Assembly (NCBI GenBank): GCA_036245525.1
Contig: BTPG01000006.1
Span: 95,822,472 to 95,886,471, forward strand
Reading direction: 5' to 3'
Source: Semisulcospira habei
Lineage: Eukaryota; Mollusca; Gastropoda; Semisulcospiridae
Length of the DNA stretch: 64,000 nt
Shown here one piece after another: positions 30,057 to 40,570 of the stretch; the stretch's first letter is position 1; the number at the start of each line of letters is the position of its first letter. The translations under genes were made by a program, and so were the position numbers. The notes beneath the pieces were generated by a model that saw nothing but the letters and a program-made list of their open reading frames with translations, made no database searches and had not been told where the DNA came from.

Positions 30057-32345
30057 ATTGTACATTGCTTAACGTCCCGACAGCAACAAGGCTTTCTCAG
30101 GACGTGCTCAGCACAGGTTTCTGATGCAATATGTTCAGACCATTACTGTGTGATCAGTCATTTGAGGGCCATAGTCCCACCTCCAGTGCCTATGCTTACC
30201 ATAGTGCGCAATGTTCGTGCCATTGACAGACTAGCCTTCAAGGCTGACCTCGTTCAGTCACTGTCTCACCATCCTAGTCCTAGTGCCGAGGAGTTTGATT
30301 CATGTTTACGCACTGTCTTAGACAATCATGCACCATCTTCAAAGCGTAAAAAGTCAGCTCATAGAATCAGCCCGTGGTATAGGTTTGTGAGCAAAGAGCT
30401 GCGTTCGGCTAAGCAGATGCGGCGCCAAGCTGAGAGAATGTGGTGCTCAACTAGGTTGACTGTTCACAAGCAGATATACACATGTTCTAAGAAGCATGTA
30501 AATGAGATTGTTCATGGAGCAAAATCTTCGTTTTACAACAGGAAGATCAGTGAGTGCACAACAAGCAAAGAGTTGTATAATGTGACCAATAAGCTTATGG
30601 TGAAGAAGACTCCATCACCTCTTCCCACTACATTTCCCCCGTGCCAGCTGCCTCAGCTTTTTGCAGATTACTTCGTTGATAAGGTCCGCGAAATTCGTGA
30701 TTCTCTGGATCTCATGCCCACTTCAGTTTTGTTCACCGAAAAACGCTTTAGTGGAGAACCTCTCTCAGCCTTCGAACCTGTGCTAGAGGATGAGGTCAGA
30801 AAAGTGATCACAAACACTGCCCCCAAAACTTGTGAGTTAGACCCCATACCCACTCCCTTGTTGTACGAGTGCCTGGATGAAGTGTTGCCTGCCATTACAC
30901 AAGTTATCAACAACTCTCTCTCCACTGGTATTTTTCCTGAAAGCTTCAAGACTGCACTTGTGAAACCCCTATTGAAGAAACCATCTTTAGACCCAAATGT
31001 ACTGAAAAACTATCGCCCAGTTTCCAATCTTACATTTCTATCAAAGATTCTTGAGAAAATTGTCCTTGTTCAAACTTTAAAGCATGTCAACTCTAATAGT
31101 CTGTTCAGTGTATTCCAGTCTGCATATCGTCCCCATCGTAGCACTGAAACAGCTTTGCTGAAGATATTCAATGACCTGCTTTGTGCTTTGGACGAGCGTA
31201 AGATCACAGTCCTTGCTTTGCTGGACCTGTCCAGTGCGTTCGACACTATTGACCATGAAATTTTGCTGTGCCGTCTTCAATCTGTATTTGGCATTGAAGG
31301 CACAGTCTTGGCATGGTTTAGTTCATACCTGACTGAACGATCCCAGATTGTTTCTGTCGACGGCTGTCGTTCTGAGCCATCACCTCTTCGGTTTGGTGTA
31401 CCCCAGGGCTCGGTCCTAGGACCTGTATTGTTCTTACTGTATGTTCAGCCCCTGTCCGACCTGATCTGTAGTCGCTCCATTTCCCATCATGCATTTGCAG
31501 ATGATACGCAGATGTACAAAAGTGATACTGTCGAGCGAGCTGTGAATGCCGTCCAAAGTATAAGCCAGTGCATTGACCATGTCAAATCATGGATGACCAC
31601 CAACAAACTGATGTTAAATGATGGCAAAACTGAAGCAATGTTGGTAGCTAATCCAAGATTATCTTCGTCCCTGCCTTTACCGTCATCATTGTCTGTGGAT
31701 GGAACACTCATTGGCTTCTCTGCGAGTGTGAGAAACCTGGGTGTTACACTTGACAGCGAGTTATCTATGTCACAGCATGTCAGTGCAGTGTGTAGATCCG
31801 CTTATCTGGAACTTCGTCGTATTAGTTCAGTTCGTCACCTGCTGACCGTGGAAGCCACTAAAACACTAGTTTGTGCATTTGTGCTGTCCAAGCTAGATTA
31901 TTGTAACTCTTTGCTTTGTGGCTGCCCTCAGTATCTCATTGATCGCCTCCAAAAAATTCAGAACAATGCAGCCCGGCTTGTTGTGAGAGTCCGTAAGACT
32001 GAGCATGTCACACCCATCTTGAAGTCCCTTCACTGGCTACCTGTGTCCTCACGTATTCAATATAAAGTTATGTCAATCTGTTTTAACTGCCTTTCAGGCA
32101 CCAGCCCAGAATACTTGTCCTCTTTGCTGCATGTGTATACACCCTCTCGTGAGCTCCGCTCCTCTTCTGATAAACGGAAGTTGTGTGTACCTTCTGTCCA
32201 AACTAAAACATTTGGTCAGCGCACTTTTGTTTATCAAGCCCCAGTGTTATGGAATACACTTCCTCTTGAGGTCAGAAACAGTGAGTCTGTCTCTGACTTC
32301 AAGAGGTCGTTGAAAACTCACCTCTTCAAGCTTTACTTTGAATAA
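30057..32345 (+). CDS. Element 2 reverse transcriptase (endonuclease mostly lost)
   Basis: An unbroken frame of about 760 codons. It opens with the last endonuclease motif, CSDHYCVISH (SDH at 30135-30143); the rest of that domain is missing, so the copy is truncated there and the first ATG is incidental. RT landmarks counted from 30054: KNYRPVSNLTFLSKILEK, SVFQSAYRPHRSTETALL, catalytic Asp D391 in LLDLSSAFDTIDHE, GVPQGSVLGP (448-457), FADDTQ (481-486; 31494-31505). C-terminal part: LDYCNSLLCG, LQKIQNNAARLV, LHWLPVSSRIQYKV, LWNTLPLEVRN, FKRSLKTHLF, all typical of the CR1/L2/Rex group. No stop or frameshift over 2.3 kb points to a young insertion. It cannot act alone without endonuclease. Confidence 0.95.
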   Translation: MVHCLTSRQQQGFLRTCSAQVSDAICSDHYCVISHLRAIVPPPVPMLTIVRNVRAIDRLAFKADLVQSLSHHPSPSAEEFDSCLRTVLDNHAPSSKRKKSAHRISPWYRFVSKELRSAKQMRRQAERMWCSTRLTVHKQIYTCSKKHVNEIVHGAKSSFYNRKISECTTSKELYNVTNKLMVKKTPSPLPTTFPPCQLPQLFADYFVDKVREIRDSLDLMPTSVLFTEKRFSGEPLSAFEPVLEDEVRKVITNTAPKTCELDPIPTPLLYECLDEVLPAITQVINNSLSTGIFPESFKTALVKPLLKKPSLDPNVLKNYRPVSNLTFLSKILEKIVLVQTLKHVNSNSLFSVFQSAYRPHRSTETALLKIFNDLLCALDERKITVLALLDLSSAFDTIDHEILLCRLQSVFGIEGTVLAWFSSYLTERSQIVSVDGCRSEPSPLRFGVPQGSVLGPVLFLLYVQPLSDLICSRSISHHAFADDTQMYKSDTVERAVNAVQSISQCIDHVKSWMTTNKLMLNDGKTEAMLVANPRLSSSLPLPSSLSVDGTLIGFSASVRNLGVTLDSELSMSQHVSAVCRSAYLELRRISSVRHLLTVEATKTLVCAFVLSKLDYCNSLLCGCPQYLIDRLQKIQNNAARLVVRVRKTEHVTPILKSLHWLPVSSRIQYKVMSICFNCLSGTSPEYLSSLLHVYTPSRELRSSSDKRKLCVPSVQTKTFGQRTFVYQAPVLWNTLPLEVRNSESVSDFKRSLKTHLFKLYFE

Positions 32346-32606
32346 CTGCCAGTGTTTGATGCCTTAGTTGTAGTTCTGCAATCCTCCTTGTTTATACTGA
32401 ATGTTAATTAGAATATAAATTATTATGTATGTATTGTTGTTTAGTTTATTGTAAAAGTGATGTGTTCGGGCATTGTGCTTTGTTTGTTATGTGCATATGT
32501 CATTGTATTTTTATTTTTGTGTACAGATTGTAAAGCGCTTAGAGCTTTTGAGTAAGATTAAGCGCTATATAAATACTCATTATTATTATTATTATTATTA
32601 TTGTGA
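30057..32606 (+). mobile_element. Element 2: CR1/L2-like LINE, 5'-truncated
   Basis: Starts inside the endonuclease end, carries a full RT frame, about 180 bp of 3' UTR with the stem region GCGCTTAGAGC/AGCGC and TATATAAATACTC, and an (ATT)n tail (32577-32602). A 3'-end copy sits at 25227-25419. Confidence 0.93.
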
Positions 32607-33027
32607 AAAAAAAAATAAACAGAACATTGAATGTATGTCGCCAGCCGGTCAAATACATTAAATAAACCCAACACATGGGGCCCAAACAAAGCTAAGACCA
32701 TTTAGCAACACACATCCAATATCAAGAGCTACAGGCAGTGCAGACAGTAGGGAGAGTTTTAAAAAGGCAAATACAGGTGAATGGACCAAGGGTAGACAGA
32801 AACACATGCCCCAGAATAGAGAGAAAAACTCACCCTGTGGGGCTGACCAGGGTGACCCTGGGAACTAAAAAGTACCTAACCCCACCCAAGTCCCCCAGGG
32901 CAGACCCGGGTGGGGGACAACACTTTGCGTGTTGGTAGCGGGTTTAGTCGCGACGATTCCTGTAGGAATCATCGTGACGAGAACCGGAAAGGATTGGCGT
33001 GTTCACTCACTGTCTAAAAAAACTTGA
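32607..33027. other. Mostly unrecognised; decayed F4
   Basis: A decayed F4 palindrome lies at 32930-32992 (GGTAGCGGGTTTAGTCGCG, ATTCCTGTAGGAAT). A GGG/CCC-rich stretch precedes it. Confidence 0.5.
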
Positions 33028-33282
33028 AACATCCTCCAACTGCAAAAGGTATAGATCCATGTTGACGGAGCGGCTAGTTATTTTTGTGCTAAATTAAAGC
33101 TGAGAAACAGTCAAAAAACTCCGCCCCGCACGTGTTTTAAAAAAACTTTGCAGGACCCACTTAGGCTGGGCCCTGTACAGTCTTTTAAAAACACGCGCTG
33201 GGCGGATTTTTCTCATTGCACCTCAGCTTTAACGAAGACATGCTGAAACACAGTCTGCGTCAGCTGGCACTGAACGGGTTAA
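33028..33282. mobile_element. F1 element interrupted by F11
   Basis: Left: CCAACTGCAAAAGGTATAG and CATGTTGACGGAGCGGCT; right: TTAACGAAGAC, CACAGTCTGCGTC, TGAACGGG-TTAA. Intact relatives read AATTAACGAAGAT continuously here. Confidence 0.8.
33098..33228. mobile_element. F11 foldback element
   Basis: 131 bp with inverted ends AGCTGAG/CTCAGCT and longer imperfect arms (CTCCGCCCCGCACGTGTTTT against AACACGCGCTGGGCGGA), flanked by TTAA at 33094-33097 and 33229-33232. Confidence 0.85.
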
Positions 33283-33431
33283 CCCCTTAAATGCCGGGGC
33301 AAGGCGAACGATACCAATCTGCAAGAGACGTAAACCCTATGAGCTACTGCGGGGCCTCATAAAGGTGCGTGTCTCTTGTTAGTCCTGAGTTCAGACGGGC
33401 ATTTCGCGTCCGCTGGCAGCGAAGGGGTTAA
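33279..33431. mobile_element. F1 element, GCAAGGCGAACG subfamily
   Basis: Shares TTAA 33279-33282 with the preceding element; ends GGCAGCGAAGGGG-TTAA. The hairpin is shortened. Confidence 0.82.
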
Positions 33432-33503
33432 GCACGAAGGAGTTACCCCGCATCGCCATTGCATGATGGGAATGTGTCGGCTGTGTAGCTAGTTAGTTAG
33501 GGT

Positions 33504-33708
33504 TTAACCCCTTCACTGCCAGTGGACAGATATTGTATTTCCGACGCCAGAGAATAGACCCGGACGTCCAAAGAACACGGACACACAGTGACTTCAACAA
33601 GAGGCGGGCATAGATCCTCATGAGCCCCCGCAGTTGAGGGGGCTCATGAGGATCTATACATCTTGTAGTTGGGTGGTGATCATTGATCCTCGCCAGCGAG
33701 GAGGTTAG
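33504..33708 (-). mobile_element. F1 foldback element, reversed
   Basis: TTAACCCCTTCACTGCC start, strong hairpin 33598-33666, end decayed to GAGGTTAGC. Confidence 0.83.
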
Positions 33709-33769
33709 CGCAGAGTACGCATGACGGCCCTGGAGGCGGGTTACGACTAACAGTAACAAGGACAAGAAA

Positions 33770-34575
33770 TCTGCTTCATAAGGGCCTGATGAAAGTTCTT
33801 TGACTAAGGCAAATCCACTGGTGCGCGCCACCGCCTACTAAGCTCAAGTCAGAATACAAGGGAGGAAACGAAAGGCACATAAAGCGACGAAGCACTGTGA
33901 TTACAGAGCAGTTTTCAACTATCAAAGCAACCATCCGCCTAAAACCTCGAACTCGACAAACTCGGTAGATATTTTTTGCCACAAATCTATATCAACCTTG
34001 TCCTCCGATCAAAACTGATAGTTTAGTATTAAGGCTTTTTGCACAGTCAAGCATCATTCATAGCAGACGTCGAGTTGTTGGGTTTTAGGTGTGGCCGGTA
34101 ATACGCCCCATGCTCATTTTTCATTGGTTTATATAAATTAGCATATCCAATGAAATTAAAACAAGAGTGCTTCTTACTGTCGGCAATGATGAACTTGTGA
34201 CCTGCACGCAGCAGTCGCTTTAGGTAGTATTTCCCCAGTCCTAAAAGGTCTACTTTAATGGAGCCTGGATAAAACACTGCTTAGTTGTCAATATTTTTTC
34301 GAGTAATTCTCTTCGACTTTAGAGTAAACACGGCAGAAAACAATGGATGCATTGCAGTGCATAGTGGCCTCTTTCACGGCACTCTACTAAAGGGTTTAAC
34401 GTTCAACTCTAGATGTTGAGAAAGAGGTCCAGGATACTTCAAGCCACAGCCAAAATTTCGCGGGTGTGCATCGTTTCCTCCCTTGTATTCTGACTTGATC
34501 TATTTACGCGGTGGCCGCGCGCACGCGGTGGCACAGCGGATTTGCATTACTCATCAGGCCCCTATGATCTGCTTG
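33770..34575. mobile_element. Possible non-autonomous element with 100-bp inverted ends
   Basis: GGGCCTGATGA, GGCAAATCC, GCGCGCCACCGC and TCAAGTCAGAATACAAGGGA at 33780-33862 recur inverted at 34472-34560. The 600-bp interior has no known domain. Confidence 0.6.
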
Positions 34576-34830
34576 GACCATAGTGTTGCGGGACTGATAA
34601 TCACATTCAGACGGGACGCTTAATCAAGTTCACACGTTACTCTGCCCGGCCTTCGCTGGCAAGTTAAAAAAAAACAAAAAAAAAAGAATCATGTCAAGAC
34701 CCTTTGAAATGCGGGGCAGGTCAGGAGCTTGCGTAGTACACAATTCGGACTTTGAAACGGCACGACACATTTACTCTTATTCAAGGGTAGTGCCAGATCG
34801 GCTTGGATAATCAATCTTGTGTCGTGGATT

Positions 34831-34990
34831 TTAACCCCTTAACTAAATGTCGGGGCAAGGCGAAAGCCACCTAGCGACATGAAGGATAAACCCTCATGAG
34901 CCACCGCAGTCGCGGGGCCTCATGAGGGTTCATGCCTCTTGTTAGTCCTGTGGTCTTTATGCCTAATTGTGTACCAGTTACGTACATCTG
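34831..34990. mobile_element. F1 element, partial
   Basis: TTAACCCCTTAAC, CGGGGCAAGGCGAA and hairpin 34885-34942 (both arms read CCCTCATGAG/CTCATGAGGG). An F2 arm fragment precedes (34780-34805). Confidence 0.75.
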
Positions 34991-35126
34991 TGTCCTTCAA
35001 GTGAATGTATAGTGCCAAGCTAATTTGGTATCACCTTTGAACAGTCATGGCCGATGCAAATCTTGGTGTCATCATTTTTAGTGAGAATGTGTTAAGAAAA
35101 ACGAATATGGCCACAATTCTTTTTAT

Positions 35127-35335
35127 AGTAACTCATTGTGCCAGAGGTACGAAATACCCACATTTTGGAGTTATCCTCTGAGGAATGTATTTCAATTCAG
35201 GAGACAGATCGACCATGATAGTTCAAGGGTGGTGGCAGAATAGCTTGGCGCCTATAGGCGCCAAGCTATTCTGCCAACACCCTTGAACTATCATGGCCGA
35301 GCCGTATCTTGCTGTGGTGCGTCGCGGGCAGACGT
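35127..35335. mobile_element. F2 foldback element
   Basis: GTAACTCATTGTGCC left end; both arms carry TGGCAGAATAGC/GCTATTCTGCCA, a GTGGCAG subfamily also at 39937, 44935 and 47351. Confidence 0.85.
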
Positions 35336-35359
35336 GCAAAATGTCTTCCATTCGCTGGC

Positions 35360-35545
35360 AGCGGGCGGAGATTGTGTTTTGCAATACACGTTCATTCAAC
35401 GCCTAAGAGCCCCAGTCATCCCAGGAATATGGATTTAAAGTGATGTCACCGAGAGGCATAGATCCTCATGAGCAGGGGCTCATGAGGATCTGTGCCTCCT
35501 GTATAGCTGGGTCGTATTCACCTTTTCTCGGCAGTCAAGAGGTTA
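35360..35545 (-). mobile_element. F1 foldback element, reversed
   Basis: Hairpin 35452-35500 with the GC centre reduced; right end CGGCAGTCAAGAGG-TTAA. Confidence 0.78.
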
Positions 35546-35900
35546 ATGTGTATCATATTCACACGATCACTCGAAGACATTCTATTCCCTTTGATTGCAT
35601 GTAGAATATTAGTCGAATTTGCAACAACAACAACCCAAAAAAACTTTTTAGAGTGGCAAGTGTTATTCTTGAATTTCTCTCAATTGTTTTATCCACACAC
35701 ATAATAAATTAAAAAAACTTTCTGAACATTTTCGCTGACAAAGTGCGTGCATAAATCTTGCGGTATCTGTGAATGGGCGACAAATTCACACAGAAATGTT
35801 TCTGATTGTACCCTTCTTCAACTGATATCTTCCTATGAATATTTTATACGCATCATTTCTTGCTGTTACGAAAAGTAATCTGAAGAAGCATGGGGCGAAC
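35546..35900. other. AT-rich, nothing recognised
   Basis: No family or coding signal. Confidence 0.4.
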
Positions 35901-35904
35901 GGCA

Positions 35905-35982
35905 TCCACCTGCAAGAGGCATAGATCTTCATGAGCTCCGCAATTGTGGGGGGCTCATGAAGATCTATGCCTCTTGCCGACT
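35905..35982. mobile_element. F1 hairpin
   Basis: Arms CATAGATCTTCATGAG / CTCATGAAGATCTATG: both sides differ from the family consensus at the same pair. Confidence 0.85.
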
Positions 35983-36481
35983 ACATTTACACTCGTTTTC
36001 CTGAGGGATTATTTTATAGCGAACTTAACGTTCTGAAGACAATGCACAGCACGCATAATCATAAAGTGCTCACGTTAAAAATCCTACCTTCGCTGATCGA
36101 CAAGAAAAGCCCCATTAAGGCCAGTGGAGCGGAAACTAGAAATATGACACATGCCCAGAGGTTTTACAGCAGGGTGGACGTTTGCACATAACATAGCGCT
36201 TGGTAGCAACAGGATTTCATAGCTCCAGCTTCAACATCGGATTCAGATTAACAAATAAACAACAACAACAAAATTATTGTCCTGTGCCAAGTTGACTAAA
36301 GAAATTTCTCTTTTGATCCGAGATACAAATAACACAATGTTCCCGCATTCAAAGGACGTTCCACACGCAGTTGCGCCCTTCCCCTTTCAAACCGCAATTT
36401 TTCCACCCCCGACGCAGATTTAGCCTGTGGGCGAAATTCTGTGGAGTGACGAAGCATTCACTCTAGAGCACAACCGACAAC
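35983..36481. other. Nothing recognised
   Basis: A 74-codon frame without known domain; no repeat family. Confidence 0.4.
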
Positions 36482-36674
36482 TTAACCCTTTTAGGCGCGG
36501 GACCCTGCAACAGGAGACGGATTAACCATGATAATTCAAGGGTAGTGCCAGATGAGCTTGGCGCCTTCAGGCGCCAAGCTCATCTGGCACTACCCTTGAA
36601 TTACAACTGGTACATAGTTGTTAGGCAACACCTCCAACATTTGAGAAATGGGACCTTGGGACTAAAAGGGTTAA
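36482..36674. mobile_element. F2 foldback element
   Basis: TTAACCCTTTTAGGCGC to GACTAAAAGGG-TTAA, hairpin around GGCGCCTTCAGGCGCC; shares its right TTAA with the following F4. Confidence 0.9.
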
Positions 36675-36760
36675 TCATTTGTCGGCAGCGCTTTTTGTCG
36701 CGCGATGATTCCTGTAATAATCATGGCGACAAAAACCGCTACCGGTAACCGAAGAATTAA
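36671..36760. mobile_element. F4 foldback element
   Basis: 90 bp, TTAATCATTTGTCGG to CCGAAGAATTAA. Confidence 0.85.
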
Positions 36761-36854
36761 CACACAGCAATCAGACGAAGCTTCCTGGCCTTTGAGCATT
36801 TGAAAAGAATGAAGGTCAGGTGCGCCTGGGAGATGCCACACAGACATGTATTGA

Positions 36855-37110
36855 TGACCAAAAGAAATGCGCATATTCTTGGAATCCGCACACTATATGT
36901 ACACGTGTATGAATGTATACAGACGAGCAAAAGAAATGCGGGGTTTGTTTAATCATCGGAAACACTTTCTTTTGTATGTCAGTATACATGAGCAAAAGAA
37001 ATGCGACATTTTGGGGTTCCAGTTGTACCAGTTGTAGGATCTAGGAGATGGATTGATCATTCCAAAAATGTCACATTTCTTTTGCTCGTCAGTATACATT
37101 CATACACGTG
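36855..37110. mobile_element. F9 elements, nested or adjacent
   Basis: Three GAGCAAAAGAAATGCG-type arms (one reading GACCAAAAG) and one inverted arm (CATTTCTTTTGCTCGTCAG, about 37073-37091), with TATAC next to arm ends. An F2-like word (GGAGATGGATTGATCAT) lies between. The TA-rich ends recall Tc1/mariner-type elements, but I cannot confirm. Confidence 0.65.
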
Positions 37111-37515
37111 TCAGAAATGCGTCAGTGTCGTCAGGAAGGGGGAGATCTCAAGAGTTCTGTCTGCAACCTCATGAAGTAAAAAGCCAGACCATGTTGCCCC
37201 TCTCCCCAGAGGTGGCTCCTTTGGACGGCAGCAGCAAAAGCCCACGGTCAACGGTATGTGTTGGCAGGTCTGTGATTTTTGGACCTTATGAAACTAAACT
37301 CCGTCGTGTCTAAACATTTCCGCAGAGGACGTGAGGCGCTAAGGCGCAGACCAAAGCATATCGTCGGTGTAGGTAGGAAACAGTCCTATGTCTGAATTCC
37401 AAAGTGTGCCAAACCATCTGTTGCAGAAGTGTTTCTTTCAACAGTGATAGTGGCCCTTTAAATTAAATAAAACCATTTGAAATGCTACGCCTATCCATTT
37501 CCCCAAAGTAGTGTA
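37111..37515. other. Nothing recognised apart from an F6 arm
   Basis: GGTCTGTGATTTTTGGACC at 37267-37285 is an F6 left arm. Confidence 0.4.
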
Positions 37516-37519
37516 ATTA

Positions 37520-37521
37520 GT

Positions 37522-37565
<44 letters not shown>
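37520..37565 (+). repeat. Poly-T run
   Basis: About 45 consecutive T. Confidence 0.95.
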
Positions 37566-37568
<3 letters not shown>

Positions 37569-37604
37569 GAGTTCCTGGATCATTGCAGGACGTATTGCCT
37601 GGTT

Positions 37605-37727
37605 GCACAAGTATACTGACGAGCAAAAGAAATGCAACATTGTTTTTGGTATCGTCGGAAATACTTTAAGTGTTTCCGATGACTCTCCCAAACATGTCTC
37701 ATTCCTTTTGCACGTCAGTAACTAAGA
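37605..37727. mobile_element. F9 foldback element
   Basis: GTATACTGACGAGCAAAAG to CCTTTTGCACGTCAGTAAC with an inner palindrome GTCGGAAATACTT/AAGTGTTTCCGAT. Confidence 0.75.
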
Positions 37728-37902
37728 GTAAGAGCAATGTAACAAAAAGCCATGTGTACGACAAGTCACAGAGCTGCTGAAAGTTCAGGAAAGAAAAAGA
37801 TCTCATGTTGATCTGCATAATAGACAACCGAAATTCCGCGTCTGGTCGTGAGATCTTGCAGTCTAGACAACTAAATCATTTTCTGTGTGTCCGGTCCGCG
37901 CA

Positions 37903-38001
37903 GGCAAAAGACAGTATGTCCATTTTTGTGAAAAGCGAGATTGTCCGTGTCTTACAATGGAAATATCGCTTTCCGCAAAACATGGACTTACTGCCTTTTG
38001 C
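37903..38001. mobile_element. F7 foldback element
   Basis: GGCAAAAGACAGTATGTCCAT and ATGGACTTACTGCCTTTTGCC arms with AAGCGAGATT/AATATCGCTTT inside. Second copy at 46692-46796. Confidence 0.75.
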
Positions 38002-38017
38002 CCTTCACGGAGCAGAT

Positions 38018-38087
38018 GTCTGCTGGTCTGTGATTTTGGACCTTACGGCCTAGAGCCGTAAGGTCCAAATCACAGACCGGCAGACAT
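38018..38087. mobile_element. F6 foldback element
   Basis: Arms from TGTCTGCTGGTCTGTGATTT to the complementary AATCACAGACCGGCAGACA around CGGCCTAGAGCCG. Confidence 0.85.
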
Positions 38088-38212
38088 TGACCTATGTACA
38101 GCCGACTTTGCTTATAACAAGGTCCGATATGACGACAGTCGGGTATTACAGCACTTTTCAGAGGTCCCGACCACACCCTCCCGATGAACGTTGCTTCGCT
38201 TTTAACCAACTT

Positions 38213-39026
38213 CGGATATAACAACAAGAAAAGTGTGAGTACCCTGACGATATAACAACAAGAAAAGTGTGAGTACCCTGCCGATATAACAACAAGAAAA
38301 GTGTGAGTACCCTGACGATATAACAACAAGAAAAGTGCGAGTACCTGACGATATAACAACAAGAAAAGTGCGAGTACCCTGACGATATAACAACAAGAAA
38401 AGTGCGAGTACCTGACGATATAACAACAAGAAAAGTGCGAGTACCCTGACGATATAACAACAAGAAAAGTGCGAGTACCCTGACGATATAACAACAAGAA
38501 AAGTGCGAGTACCCTGACGATATAACAACAAGAAAAGTGCGAGTACCCTGACGATATAACAACAAGAAAAGTGCGAGTACCCTGACGATATAACAACAAG
38601 AAAAGTGCGAGTACCCTGACGATATAACAACAAGAAAAGTGCGAGTACCCTGACGATATAACAACAAGAAAAGTGCGAGTACCCTGACGATATAACAACA
38701 AGAAAAGTGTGAGTACCCTGACGATATAACAACAAGAAAAGTGTGAGTACCCTGACGATATAACAACAAGAAAAGTGTGAGTACCCTGACGATATAACAA
38801 CAAGAAAAGTGCGAGTACCCTGACGATATAACAACAAGAAAAGTGCGAGTACCCTGACGATATAACAACAAGAAAAGTGCGAGTACCCTGACGATATAAC
38901 AACAAGAAAAGTGTGAGTACCCTGACGATATAACAACAAGAAAAGTGTGAGTACCCTGACGATATAACAACAAGAAAAGTGTGAGTACCCTGACGATATA
39001 ACAACAAGAAAAGTGTGAGTACCCTG
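38213..39026 (+). repeat. 34-bp minisatellite, 24 copies
   Basis: Unit GATATAACAACAAGAAAAGT-G(T/C)GAGTACCCTGAC; two units are 33 bp. Because 34 is not a multiple of three and no unit frame has a stop on the minus strand, long overlapping ORFs of up to 339 codons appear; these are artefacts. The edges (AACTTCGGATATAAC and GTTATGTCCGAAGTT) are inverted relative to each other. Confidence 0.97.
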
Positions 39027-39119
39027 AGATTCGTTATGTCCGAAGTTCAGTGTGGTTAGTTGTTGGCTGAGCTGGCGTGTGTGATTTCGGCTCCCCACAG
39101 CGCTAGGCCGGACCCAAGG

Positions 39120-39236
39120 TTAACTCGTTCAAAGGGGTCTGCATCAATAGCTGCGAAAGTGTCGTTTAGCGTTGCCGCCGGCAACGCTATACGACACTTA
39201 CGCAGCTATTGATGCAGGGTCTCTTTATTGAGTTAA
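39120..39236. mobile_element. F5 foldback element
   Basis: 117 bp, TTAACTCGTTCAAAG to TTATTGAGTTAA, centre TTGCCGCCGGCAA. Confidence 0.88.
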
Positions 39237-39289
39237 TGCATCACAGACCAACATATACATGTAAATGTGTACTGATTCTTGATTTTGGA

Positions 39290-39388
39290 CCCTTCATCAT
39301 GGTCAAGCCATCTCCTGCAACTGGTACATAGTCGTTAGGCAACTCCTCCAAAAGTTGAGAAATGGGACCCTGGGGCTAATAGGGTTAA
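39290..39388. mobile_element. F2 right half
   Basis: ATGGTCAAGCCATCTCCTGC to CTGGGGCTAATAGGG-TTAA; no hairpin left. Confidence 0.75.
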
Positions 39389-39617
39389 CAAGCGAAATGA
39401 CAGCTAGGTTGCGAGTTGTCGATGCGTGAGCCCCAGGACAGCAAACGGTCCTCAGTCCTCTGACGTTCCTTGCGGACATGCCGACAAAGACCGGCGTCAG
39501 CCCGAAGACCTATTGCTCATCGGGACTAATCCAGAGCACATCATCGTCGCACGCCTGACCGCAGGCACTGGAACATTCTGGGCTCTCTGAGTGGACTAGA
39601 AAAACAATATGGCTGCT

Positions 39618-39671
39618 GTTCTATGATTTTGGACTTTACAGTTTGAAGCCGTAAGGTCCAAAATCACAGAG
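39618..39671. mobile_element. F6 foldback element
   Basis: CTATGATTTTGGACTTTAC and GTAAGGTCCAAAATCACAG arms. Confidence 0.8.
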
Positions 39672-39936
39672 CGTGACACGTGTACAGTAGGCATGCACTG
39701 ACGCGAGGTCAGAATCTATGCACTCCGGTCTTTAATGTCACGTTTATGGCGAACTAAGACAGTAAACTTCGCACTCTCCTTTGTTACTTCTCACGCAGTT
39801 TTCTAGTGTGCAAAAGGTCCTAAGGCCGACGACTATGTGACTGCTGTCGACTTTGGCCCGCCGGGTTAATTTCTTAGTCTCCAAAGTGAAATAAAAGCTG
39901 GGAGTGCCACCCATTCCCCAGTCTCCAATCCAACTA

Positions 39937-40150
39937 TTAACTCAGTCTGCCCGCGACACACCACAGCAAGATATGGCTCGAAAATGAAAGTTCAAGGGTG
40001 GTGGCAGAATAGCTTGGCGCCTATAGGCGCCAAGCTATTCTGCCACCACCTTAAACTATCATGGTCGATCTGTCTCCTGAATTATAATGCAGTCACCAGA
40101 GGATAACTCCCAAAATGTGGGTATTTCGTAACTCGGGCACAATGAGTTAA
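39937..40150. mobile_element. F2 foldback element
   Basis: 214 bp between TTAA sites, GTGGCAG subfamily; CTCGGGCACAATGAG right end. Confidence 0.9.
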
Positions 40151-40570
40151 TTTAGCTCTGATCTATGTTGTGACCAATCGTTTTTTCAATGCATAACATT
40201 TTCTCCACGCTAGAGGCAGACACTTAAAAAAAGTATGAATCCGAGGAGGAAAAAATCAAATCAAACTTAATCGAAGGATGCCCTAATACACTATTTTATG
40301 TTGGACAGCCTAAAACTTGGATTATCTTGCTTCAAGAGATTTCAAACATGGGATTTACAGCACATTTTGAAACGGTCGATTTAACTAATTTTTGGTCCAC
40401 AGAGTTATTTTTCTTTTTAGTGCTGTGTTTTTCTGGTATGTTTAGCTCGGTGACAAGTTATCGGCGGTGATCGACAAACAACAATCTCTCTGAGAGAGGA
40501 TTTTGCAATGGCCACTTAACACGAGCCCAAAAACGTGTTACAAATATCAATTCCCCTCCCGGATGAACAT
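40151..40570. other. Nothing recognised
   Basis: No family or coding signal. Confidence 0.4.

Noticed and set aside
38213..39026. CRISPR array (34-bp repeats)
   Set aside because: No unique spacers; pure head-to-tail minisatellite.
37988..39098. Three overlapping minus-strand frames of 271-339 codons
   Set aside because: They are translations of the 34-bp minisatellite in three phases; stop-free by composition only.
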